11,705 bases of DNA from Hyphomicrobiales bacterium (GTDB lineage Bacteria; Pseudomonadota; Alphaproteobacteria; Rhizobiales; Devosiaceae). Positions 1 through 5,720 of the stretch are shown one piece after another; position 1 is the first letter of the stretch, and each line of letters starts with the position of its first letter. A program made the position numbers and the translations under genes. The notes beneath the pieces were generated by a model. That model was not told where the DNA came from, did no database searches, and saw only the letters and a list, made by a program, of their open reading frames with translations. The stretch spans positions 1 to 11,705 of the forward strand of contig JAQGKB010000085.1 of NCBI GenBank assembly GCA_028290345.1. The letters run 5' to 3'.

Positions 1-494
1 ATGCATTCTATCAGCTGATCCATCAGGGCACGGACGTCATTCCTTGCGATTTCCTCATCGCCGCCATCCCCCACGAAAACCTGCCGCCGCATCATGCAAA
101 GCTTGTCGCCAATGTGCTGGCGCAATCGGAAGCGTTGATGCTGGGCAAGACCGATGCCGAAGTGATCGCCGAACTCAAGGCGCAGGGCATGGACAAAGGC
201 ACGATCAAGGTCGTCGCCCCGCACAAGGTATTCACCGGCAATCGCCCGTCGAACACGCTGTTCTACCGCCAGCTCGATCCGGCAACGCTGGGCTCTCTCG
301 TGGCGCTTTACGAACACAAGGTGTTCGTGCAGGGGACCATCTGGAATATCAACTCGTTCGACCAGTGGGGCGTGGAACTGGGTAAGCAGCTTGCAAAGGC
401 CATCCTGCCGGCAGTCGAGGGCACGGCCTCCAGCGAAGGGCACGACAGCTCGACGCAGGGGCTTTTAGCCTATTATCACAGCCTGAAGCAGTAG
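1..494 (+). CDS. pgi: Glucose-6-phosphate isomerase, C-terminal part (5' end outside window)
   Basis: This enzyme interconverts glucose-6-phosphate and fructose-6-phosphate in the cytoplasm, linking glycolysis/gluconeogenesis with sugar-nucleotide synthesis. Only the last 163 residues are present; the first complete codon is at position 3 and the stop is TAG at 492-494. The visible part begins AFYQLIHQGTDVIPCDF, which contains the HQGT histidine that opens the sugar ring in this family. It continues to NSFDQWGVELGKQ, the second PGI signature, which carries the catalytic lysine of the C-terminal helix. The end, HDSSTQGLLAYYHSLKQ, matches the usual PGI C-terminus, so the gene is intact to its natural stop. 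The family is usually about 540-550 residues, so roughly two thirds lie upstream. A GC hairpin starts 20 bases after the stop. The reaction connects to glmS in this window because both use fructose-6-phosphate, but the genes are not in one operon. Confidence 0.96.
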   Translation, partial: AFYQLIHQGTDVIPCDFLIAAIPHENLPPHHAKLVANVLAQSEALMLGKTDAEVIAELKAQGMDKGTIKVVAPHKVFTGNRPSNTLFYRQLDPATLGSLVALYEHKVFVQGTIWNINSFDQWGVELGKQLAKAILPAVEGTASSEGHDSSTQGLLAYYHSLKQ

Positions 495-513
495 TCCGAA
501 CGACAGCGGGTTT

Positions 514-538
514 CCCGGGCAGCGCGATTGCGCCCGGG
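514..538 (+). terminator. Possible terminator hairpin after pgi
   Basis: CCCGGGC (514-520) and GCCCGGG (532-538) form a seven-pair GC stem. An alternative fold pairs five outer bases plus an inner GCGC/GCGC around a GATT loop. It lies 20 bases after the pgi stop, where a terminator is expected. There is no T-run after it on either strand, so it is not a canonical intrinsic terminator and may only stabilise the mRNA end. Confidence 0.35.
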
Positions 539-554
539 AGCGATACTAGCGCAA

Positions 555-578
555 GGCAGCGGGCTTGGGCCTGCTGCC
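555..578 (-). terminator. Possible terminator hairpin after tRNA-Lys
   Basis: On the minus strand this reads GGCAGC-A-GGC, loop CCAA, then GCC-C-GCTGCC: nine base pairs with one A/C mismatch. It begins 36 bases after the encoded CCA end of tRNA-Lys and lies between the convergent pgi and tRNA transcripts. It could act in either direction because the arms are symmetric. Only TT follows it on the minus strand, so the case rests on stem strength and position. Confidence 0.35.
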
Positions 579-613
579 GATAGAGTTCGTTTGGCTGCGT
601 CCTGAAAGCAGGT

Positions 614-688
614 TGGTATGCCGGGAGGGATTCGAACCCTCGACCATCCGATTAAAAGTCGGATGCTCTACCTCTGAGCTACCGGCAC
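614..688 (-). tRNA. tRNA-Lys (anticodon UUU), CCA encoded
   Basis: The minus strand from 688 to 614 folds as a complete cloverleaf. The acceptor is GTGCCGG paired with CCGGCAT, and the D arm is GCTC/GAGC with a seven-base loop AGAGGTA. The anticodon arm is TCCGA/TCGGA with loop CTTTTAA, and the variable region is TGGTC. The T arm is GAGGG/CCCTC with loop TTCGAAT, followed by discriminator A and an encoded CCA at 616-614. Anticodon TTT (656-654) reads AAA and AAG lysine codons. The first acceptor pair is G-U rather than G-C. It is a stand-alone gene with its own promoter (769-796), giving a 5' leader of roughly 70-75 bases for RNase P to remove. Confidence 0.97.
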
Positions 689-987
689 ATAGTAGTTTCG
701 CGGCCGACCGAAGCGGCCTGCGACGCGAAGCATCGCTTGAAAATGCTTCACTTGCACTAACGCGGCGGAACATAGTGTTTGGCCCTCGCCTGTCAACCGC
801 AATTCGGCAGGAGTTGCCATTGGTCTGTCGCATCGGCAGCGGCCCTGCTAATATTCCCGCGCGAGCCTCAGGCCATTCCCATTCGCGGCCAAAAGCGAGG
901 AGAGGCGTATGAGAAGCTCGTTCACTTCGAAGTCGCCGCCGAACGGGATCCTCTTTGGACTTCGGCAGCCGTTTTAGGGAGGGCGTA
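689..987. other. Intergenic region between tRNA-Lys and the VOC gene
   Basis: This 299-base stretch holds the tRNA-Lys promoter (minus strand). On the plus strand a TAATAT at 849-854 resembles a -10 box pointing at the VOC gene, but no convincing -35 lies at the right distance (826-831 reads TGTCGC). A 22-codon ORF (909-977) with a purine-rich stretch in front ends 10 bases before the VOC start. A clear Shine-Dalgarno for the VOC gene, AGGGAGGG, is at 976-983. I see no other gene here. Confidence 0.5.
769..796 (-). promoter_or_regulatory. Sigma-70-type promoter for tRNA-Lys
   Basis: On the minus strand a perfect TTGACA (796-791) is followed, after a 16-base spacer, by TATGTT (774-769), a good -10 match. 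It points to the tRNA-Lys gene, whose mature 5' end is at 688, so transcription would start near 762. A perfect -35 is uncommon in GC-rich alphaproteobacterial genomes and fits a strong stable-RNA promoter. Confidence 0.65.
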
Positions 988-1368
988 ATGGCCTTCAAGC
1001 ATCTGAAATTTGCGCAATTGCCGGTCAGCGATCAGGATCGGGCGCTGAAATTCTATACCGAGGTTTTGGGTTTTACCGTCGATACCGATGCCCCTTACGA
1101 GGAAGGCTGGCGCTGGATCGAACTGGTCGTCCCCGGCGCCCAGACCAACATCGTGTTCACTAAGGCGGAAGCCTCGCCTGGGGTGACTCCAGGCCTCGTG
1201 TTCCGCGTCGACGACGTAACCAAGATGCATGATGATCTGATTGCCAAGGGCGTGACCTTCATCCAGGAGCCGAAGCAGGCGCCGTGGCAGCCGGGCGAGA
1301 CTTTTGCGCTGTTCAAGGACAGCGAGGGCAATACGATCCTGATCGGCGCGCGCGAGGACCAGGCCTAG
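988..1368 (+). CDS. VOC-family (glyoxalase/bleomycin-resistance fold) protein
   Basis: A 126-residue cytoplasmic protein of the vicinal oxygen chelate fold. It has two beta-alpha-beta-beta-beta modules, at about residues 5-57 and 68-120. The first has the hallmark pattern LPVSDQDRALKFYTEVLGF (11-29), and the second ends DSEGNTILIG (111-120). In metal-dependent members the last strand reads roughly DPDGN-x-x-E; here the glutamate position is Leu118, and the first strand has Gln10 where a histidine is common. A classic glyoxalase I metal site is therefore not evident, and the substrate is unknown. The ATG at 988 is preceded by AGGGAGGG (976-983), and the domain begins right after it. An in-frame TTG at 955 would add 11 residues but has no such site. 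The stop overlaps the stop of the convergent gene at 1365. Confidence is high for the fold and low for any specific function. Confidence 0.88.
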   Translation: MAFKHLKFAQLPVSDQDRALKFYTEVLGFTVDTDAPYEEGWRWIELVVPGAQTNIVFTKAEASPGVTPGLVFRVDDVTKMHDDLIAKGVTFIQEPKQAPWQPGETFALFKDSEGNTILIGAREDQA

Positions 1369-2204
1369 TTGGTCAGCGGCGTCCCGACGAAGGGCACGGG
1401 CGCGCAGGCGATGCCGACCTTGCCGATGCGATCGCACAGTGCCTTGGCCTGAGCGATATCGGTTATCGGGCCGACCACCAGGTGCTTTGCGGTTTTTGCG
1501 CTGTTTTCGGCAAGCATCGGGCCCAAGCCGAGCAGTAGCGGGCCGATCTTGGCCATGACACCGTCCCAGCGCGCCTTTACGGTCTCCGCCTCCACCGGAT
1601 CGCCGAGGGCGACCCCGAAAGCATTGGGGTCGGACCTGATGCTTACGGCCAGGGGCATGGCCGGCATCGGCTGGCTTGCCGCCGGTGCTTGCGCGCCGGA
1701 GGCCAGGAACGGCTTTTGTTGGATGCTCACCGAGCCACCTTCGGCGGCGAAATTGACCGTGTCGCCCTTGCCGATCGAGGCGGTGACGTCGTTGCGATCG
1801 ATTTCCGCGTTCTTCGGCAGCGCCTCGAGCAGTTTCGGGATGCTGACTTCGAGCGCACCAACGCGGCGCGTCACCTCGCCATTGGCTTGCTGGGCCAGGG
1901 CCAGGCGCGTGGTGAGCGAGGAATTTTCGTCGCGGATGCGCGAGGAATCAATCCGCAGATTGGCAACTTGGGCGCGCAACTGGCTGATATCTGCTCCCTG
2001 CAGGCGGCTGGCGTGCAAGGCGCCGAGCACGCTGTCGGGAACGATGGCCGAGACATTGGCGCTGAGGATGGCCACTGCGCCACAAATCAGCGCCACGATC
2101 CCCCACGCGGTCACGTCCGATTGCCTGAACTGATCTGCTGCTTGTGCCAAGTGAATGCCCCCAATAGAAAAGTGTCGAATCAAACCCCATGGCGAGATTA
2201 TCAT
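1365..2204 (-). CDS. Membrane-anchored coiled-coil protein with SPOR-like C-terminus (uncharacterised)
   Basis: I do not recognise a named gene. The predicted 279-residue protein has a short N-terminus, one hydrophobic segment (about 34-55, WGIVALICGAVAILSANVSA), and a heptad-rich probable coiled coil (about 68-127). An Ala/Pro-rich linker with SIRSDPNAFGVALGDPVEAE follows. The C-terminal tail (about 240-272) includes HLVVGPITDIAQAKALCDRI and GIACAPV. That tail resembles a single SPOR repeat, a fold that binds denuded peptidoglycan at division sites, with cysteines at 257 and 267. By this layout it would be a bitopic inner-membrane protein with a periplasmic C-terminus. The ATG at 2204 lacks a Shine-Dalgarno. 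A TTG at 2150 (codon 19) sits 7 bases after GGGGG and may be the true start, leaving MAQAADQFRQSD before the membrane segment. It is divergent from glmU and convergent with the VOC gene. The SPOR assignment is tentative. Confidence 0.8.
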   Translation of the reverse strand: MIISPWGLIRHFSIGGIHLAQAADQFRQSDVTAWGIVALICGAVAILSANVSAIVPDSVLGALHASRLQGADISQLRAQVANLRIDSSRIRDENSSLTTRLALAQQANGEVTRRVGALEVSIPKLLEALPKNAEIDRNDVTASIGKGDTVNFAAEGGSVSIQQKPFLASGAQAPAASQPMPAMPLAVSIRSDPNAFGVALGDPVEAETVKARWDGVMAKIGPLLLGLGPMLAENSAKTAKHLVVGPITDIAQAKALCDRIGKVGIACAPVPFVGTPLTN

Positions 2205-2217
2205 CAGCGGCGCGTTA

Positions 2218-2247
2218 TTGTGGGTTTGGAAACCTTGGCGCCATAAA
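2218..2247 (+). promoter_or_regulatory. Candidate glmU-glmS promoter with palindromic spacer
   Basis: TTGTGG (2218-2223) and CATAAA (2242-2247) are separated by 18 bases, with glmU starting 43 bases further on. The spacer contains GGTTT-GG-AAACC (2223-2234) and the perfect palindrome TGGCGCCA (2236-2243), which could be operator half-sites. Both boxes are only partial matches to consensus, so this is the best candidate in the divergent gap rather than a firm call. Confidence 0.25.
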
Positions 2248-2290
2248 TTTGCGGGACAGAGCCGCGGCGGTTTTGCGGGAGTTTTCGGGC

Positions 2291-3640
2291 ATGACGGATC
2301 TATTGGCCATTGTTCTGGCGGCAGGCGAGGGCACGCGTATGCGCTCGAGCCTGCCGAAGGTGCTTCACCCGGTCGGTGGCTTGCCGATCATCGGCCATGT
2401 GGTACGGGCGGCAAAGGCGGCCGGCGCCACCACGATCGCGTTAATCACCGGTCCCGACCACGACCAGATTCGGAAGACGGTGAGCGGGCTTGCGCCGGAC
2501 GTGCGGTTCTTCGACCAGGTCGAGCGCAAGGGAACGGCGCATGCCGCCTCGATGGCGCGCGAACTCTGGCAGGATGCCAAGGGCTATGTCGCCGTGGTCT
2601 ACGGTGACCATCCGCTGCTGCGCGGCGAGAATTTCCAGTTGGTGACCGATCGGCTGGATGACGGGCTCGACGTCGCCATCCTCGGCTTCGAGCCGGAGGA
2701 CCCGTCGGGGTACGGTCGGCTGATCACCGACGGCGAACGGCTCTACGCCATCCGCGAGCATAAGGATGCCAATGAGATCGAGCGCGCCATAGGGCTCTGC
2801 AACGCCTGTATCCTGGCGTTCCGGGTGGAAGTGTTCCGCGCGCTGATCGACAAGGTGCATAACCGCAATAGCCAAGGTGAGTACTACATCACCGATTTGG
2901 TGGAGATGGCCAATCATGCCAATTACAGGGTTGGCTTCGCCGTGGCGCCGACCGAGGATGTGCTGGGCGTGAACGACCGCGTGCAACTCGCGCATGCCGA
3001 AGCCGTGTTCCAGACCCGCAAGCGTGACGAGATGATGCGGGAAGGAGTGACCTTGCTCGATCCTGCGACCACGTACTTTTCCTACGACACGGCGATCGCG
3101 AAGGACGTGACCGTCGAGCCGAGCGTCTGGTTCGGGCCGGGCGTCGCCGTGGGCGAAGGCGCGGTGATCCACGCGTTCTGCCATTTCGAGGGCGCGATCA
3201 TTGGGCCGAACACGCAGGTGGGGCCGTTCGCCCGGTTGCGGCCGGGCGCCGTGTTGGGCGAAGCCGCGAAGGTTGGAAACTTCGTTGAGGTCAAGAATTC
3301 CAAAATCGGCAAGGGCGCGAAGCTCAGCCATCTCAGCTATATCGGCGATGCCGATGTCGGCGCTGCCGCCAATATCGGGGCGGGCGCCATCACCAGCAAT
3401 TATGACGGCATCAACAAACACCGGACGGTGATCGGCGATGGCGTGTTCGTCGGCGCTAACTCGTCGCTGGTCGCGCCGGTCAATATTGGTGACAATGCCT
3501 ATGTCGGCTCGGGCAGCGTGATCACCGACGATGTCGAAGCCGATGCGCTGGCCCTCGGGCGGGCACGGCAGGTGATCAAAGAGGGTTATGCGCCCAAACT
3601 TCGGGCGCGGGCCGAGGCCATCAAGGCAAGCAAGAAATAG
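2291..3640 (+). CDS. glmU: Bifunctional N-acetylglucosamine-1-phosphate uridyltransferase / glucosamine-1-phosphate acetyltransferase
   Basis: GlmU acetylates glucosamine-1-phosphate with acetyl-CoA and then couples the product to UTP. The resulting UDP-GlcNAc feeds peptidoglycan and lipopolysaccharide synthesis. The 449-residue protein is close to the usual 450-460. The N-terminal pyrophosphorylase domain shows LAAGEGTRMRSSLPKVLHP (about 9-27), the GTAHAA motif, the Mg-binding aspartate in YGDHPLL (Asp106), and NSQGEYYITDLVEMA. From about residue 250 the hexapeptide-repeat left-handed beta-helix runs to the C-terminus. It includes LSHLSYIGDA with the catalytic histidine (His347), then NIGAGAITSNYDG. 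The ATG at 2291 begins exactly at the conserved MTDLLAIVLAAG and is preceded by GGGAG (2277-2281). An upstream in-frame ATG at 2189 would add a non-conserved 34-residue tail and is rejected. glmS follows after 9 bases, so the two are co-transcribed. Confidence 0.97.
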   Translation: MTDLLAIVLAAGEGTRMRSSLPKVLHPVGGLPIIGHVVRAAKAAGATTIALITGPDHDQIRKTVSGLAPDVRFFDQVERKGTAHAASMARELWQDAKGYVAVVYGDHPLLRGENFQLVTDRLDDGLDVAILGFEPEDPSGYGRLITDGERLYAIREHKDANEIERAIGLCNACILAFRVEVFRALIDKVHNRNSQGEYYITDLVEMANHANYRVGFAVAPTEDVLGVNDRVQLAHAEAVFQTRKRDEMMREGVTLLDPATTYFSYDTAIAKDVTVEPSVWFGPGVAVGEGAVIHAFCHFEGAIIGPNTQVGPFARLRPGAVLGEAAKVGNFVEVKNSKIGKGAKLSHLSYIGDADVGAAANIGAGAITSNYDGINKHRTVIGDGVFVGANSSLVAPVNIGDNAYVGSGSVITDDVEADALALGRARQVIKEGYAPKLRARAEAIKASKK

Positions 3641-3649
3641 GGGCAGCAC

Positions 3650-5476
3650 ATGTGCGGTATCGTCGGGATCATCGGCATGGAGCCAGTCGCGGGGCGTCTC
3701 GTGGATGGGCTGCGGCGCCTCGAATATCGCGGTTATGACAGCGCCGGCGTTGCGACGCTGGAACGCGGCTCGATCACCCGCCGCCGCGCCGAGGGCAAGC
3801 TCGCCAATCTCGCGATGAAGCTCAACGCGGAGCCGCTGCAGGGTACGATCGGCATCGGGCATACGCGCTGGGCGACGCATGGCGCGCCGACGGAGGGCAA
3901 TGCCCATCCGCATGCGACCGACCGCGTGGCGGTGGTGCACAACGGCATCATCGAGAATTTTCGCGAGTTGCTGGCCGACCTCGCCAAGGACGGCTATTTG
4001 CCCAAGACGCAGACGGACACGGAATCGGTGGCGCTGTGGGTCACCCGCGAACTCGACCGCGGTTCCGATCCGGAATTCGCCGTCGCGGCGACGCTCAAGC
4101 AATTGCGCGGGGCGTTCGCGCTGGCGTTCCTGTTCAAGGGCGAGGAAAAGCTGCTGATCGCCGCCCGCCGTGGCGCGCCGCTGGCCATTGGTTATGGCGA
4201 GACCGAAATGTACCTCGGCTCGGACGCCATGGCGCTAGCGCCGTTCACCTCGAAGCTGAGCTATCTGCTGGACGGCGACTGGGCCGTGCTATCGCCCAAG
4301 GGCGTGGTCATCCGCGACGGCACGGACGGGATCGTACAGCGCGAGACGCTGATTTCGGCCGCCTCGGCGCTGCTGGTCGACAAGGGCAACCACCGCCATT
4401 TCATGGCAAAGGAGATCTACGAGCAGCCGGAAACCATCGCGCACACGCTCAGTCACTATGTCGACATGGGAGCCGAACGGGTAGCGCTGCGGGAAAAGCT
4501 GCCGTTCGACTTTTCAAAGCTCAGCCGGCTGACCATCTCGGCCTGCGGCACGGCGTATTTCGCCGGCGCGATCGCGAAATACTGGTTCGAGCGCTATGCG
4601 CGGCTGCCGGTGGATGTCGATGTTGCATCGGAATTTCGCTATCGCGAGCCGCCGCTGGAGAAGGACGGCCTGTCGCTGTTCATCTCGCAATCGGGCGAGA
4701 CCGCCGATACGCTGGCGGCGCTACGCTATTGCGCGTCGCAGGGCCAGCACATCGCGTCGCTGCTGAATGCGCCGGAATCGACGATCGCGCGAGAATCGGA
4801 CGTGGTGTTTCCGATTCTCTGCGGACCCGAGATCGGCGTTGCTTCCACCAAGGCGCTCACCGCACAATTGGCGGCGCTGGGAGCGCTGGTGATCGCGGCG
4901 GGCGTGGCGCGCGGCGTTTTGGACCGGGCGAAGGAGGCCGAGTTGGTGCGGGCGCTGATCGAATTGCCCAGCGCGGTTTCGGCGGCCCTGGCGGCCGAGG
5001 CGCACATCATCGAGATCTCCAAGAAGCTCTCGAAGGCAAAGGACGTGCTCTATCTCGGCCGCGGGCAGATGTTTCCGGTGGCCATGGAAGGGGCGCTGAA
5101 ACTCAAGGAAATTTCCTACATCCACGCCGAGGGCTATGCTGCCGGCGAACTGAAGCATGGTCCGATTGCGCTGGTCGACGAAGCCATGCCGGTGATCGTC
5201 GTCGCGCCGTCGGACGAGCTGATGGAAAAAACGCTATCCAATATGCAGGAAGTCGCGGCGCGCGGCGGCAAGATCATCCTGATCACGGACGAGGACGGGG
5301 TTCGCCATATCGGGCAGGGGGTGGCCGAGACGATCGTGGTGCCAAAGGTTGCAAGCTTCGTCGCGCCGATCCTGTCGCTGATCCCGGTGCAATTGCTGGC
5401 GTATCACACGGCGGTATTCATGGGCACGGACGTGGACCAGCCGCGAAACTTGGCGAAATCGGTGACGGTGGAGTAA
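3650..5476 (+). CDS. glmS: Glutamine--fructose-6-phosphate aminotransferase (isomerizing)
   Basis: GlmS catalyses the first committed step of hexosamine synthesis: fructose-6-phosphate plus glutamine gives glucosamine-6-phosphate plus glutamate. The 608 residues match the family length. The N-terminal class II glutamine amidotransferase domain starts MCGIVGIIG, so Cys2 becomes the N-terminal nucleophile after Met removal. RGYDSAG, GHTRWATHGAPTEGNAHPH and VVHNGIIEN complete that active site. Two SIS sugar-isomerase domains follow. One has SQSGETADT (346-354), which binds the sugar phosphate, and the other has EISYIHAEGYAAGELKHGP with the catalytic Glu and the ring-opening His. The C-terminus DVDQPRNLAKSVTVE carries the conserved lysine that contacts the substrate. 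The ATG lies 9 bases after the glmU stop, with GGGGC next to that stop, so coupled translation is likely. No glmS ribozyme is possible in this short gap, so control must occur elsewhere. Confidence 0.98.
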   Translation: MCGIVGIIGMEPVAGRLVDGLRRLEYRGYDSAGVATLERGSITRRRAEGKLANLAMKLNAEPLQGTIGIGHTRWATHGAPTEGNAHPHATDRVAVVHNGIIENFRELLADLAKDGYLPKTQTDTESVALWVTRELDRGSDPEFAVAATLKQLRGAFALAFLFKGEEKLLIAARRGAPLAIGYGETEMYLGSDAMALAPFTSKLSYLLDGDWAVLSPKGVVIRDGTDGIVQRETLISAASALLVDKGNHRHFMAKEIYEQPETIAHTLSHYVDMGAERVALREKLPFDFSKLSRLTISACGTAYFAGAIAKYWFERYARLPVDVDVASEFRYREPPLEKDGLSLFISQSGETADTLAALRYCASQGQHIASLLNAPESTIARESDVVFPILCGPEIGVASTKALTAQLAALGALVIAAGVARGVLDRAKEAELVRALIELPSAVSAALAAEAHIIEISKKLSKAKDVLYLGRGQMFPVAMEGALKLKEISYIHAEGYAAGELKHGPIALVDEAMPVIVVAPSDELMEKTLSNMQEVAARGGKIILITDEDGVRHIGQGVAETIVVPKVASFVAPILSLIPVQLLAYHTAVFMGTDVDQPRNLAKSVTVE

Positions 5477-5494
5477 GGGGGCGCCTGTGCTCCC

Positions 5495-5548
5495 AGCCCT
5501 AGTGGTTCGAGCGTCGCAAGGGCTCCGGCCTCACATGAGGTGAGGCTC
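5495..5548. repeat. Palindromic intergenic element 1, possible glmS terminator
   Basis: Two inverted repeats lie within 75 bases after the glmS stop. AGCCCT (5495-5500) pairs with AGGGCT (5519-5524). GCCTCAC (5528-5534) pairs with GTGAGGC (5540-5546) around the loop ATGAG. The stretch containing TGGTTCGAG at 5503-5511 and the CCTCAC/GTGAGG hairpin resembles, from memory, a repeat common between genes in Hyphomicrobiales; this was not checked. No T-run follows, so any role in ending the glmS transcript would come from the stem alone. Confidence 0.5.
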
Positions 5549-5564
5549 ACGACCCAGCTCAACT

Positions 5565-5680
5565 CCCCCACCGCTCGTCGCCCTCGGGCTCGACCCGAGG
5601 GCCCAGACTGCGTGGGATTGTGATCGCCACCAGTCTGGGTTCTCGCGTCGAGCGCGAGAAGGACGAATGAGGGGTGGGGG
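5565..5680. repeat. 116-base cloverleaf-like palindromic intergenic repeat
   Basis: An outer stem CCCCCACC (5565-5572) / GGTGGGGG (5673-5680) encloses three further inverted repeats placed end to end. CCCTCGGG (5581-5588) pairs with CCCGAGGG (5594-5601) over loop CTCGA. CCCAGACTG (5602-5610) pairs with CAGTCTGGG (5631-5639) and contains an inner GTGG/CCAC. TTCTCGCG (5640-5647) pairs with CGCGAGAA (5653-5660) over loop TCGAG. CGTC (5576-5579) can also pair with GACG (5662-5665). All listed arms are perfect. The CTCGGG-CTCGA-CCCGAG type of hairpin resembles repeats abundant in alphaproteobacterial intergenic regions. It lies between the convergent glmS and recG stops and may serve as a bidirectional terminator or mRNA stabiliser. 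Confidence 0.75.
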
Positions 5681-5720
5681 CGAAGCCCAAGCCTCCAACC
5701 ACGACGTCCGGGTACCCCCG

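Noticed and set aside
546..998. A 150-codon minus-strand frame covering the tRNA-Lys gene
   Set aside because: It runs straight through a complete tRNA and its promoter; translating the tRNA explains the middle of the supposed protein.
2189..2290. A 34-residue N-terminal extension of GlmU from ATG 2189
   Set aside because: GlmU proteins begin at the MTDLLAIVLAAG strand, ATG 2291 has a GGGAG site, and the extension would cover the likely promoter.
3641..3649. A glmS ribozyme or riboswitch before glmS
   Set aside because: Only 9 bases separate glmU and glmS, far too few for the ribozyme, which is a feature of Gram-positive glmS leaders.
2441..4102. A 553-codon open frame on the minus strand across glmU and the start of glmS
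   Set aside because: It is antisense to two unmistakable enzymes, is rich in Arg, His and Asp as expected from mirrored GC-rich codons, and has no recognisable domain.
4036..5502. A 488-codon plus-strand frame overlapping glmS
   Set aside because: It is a shifted reading of glmS, very rich in Gly and Arg; the glmS frame has all catalytic residues.
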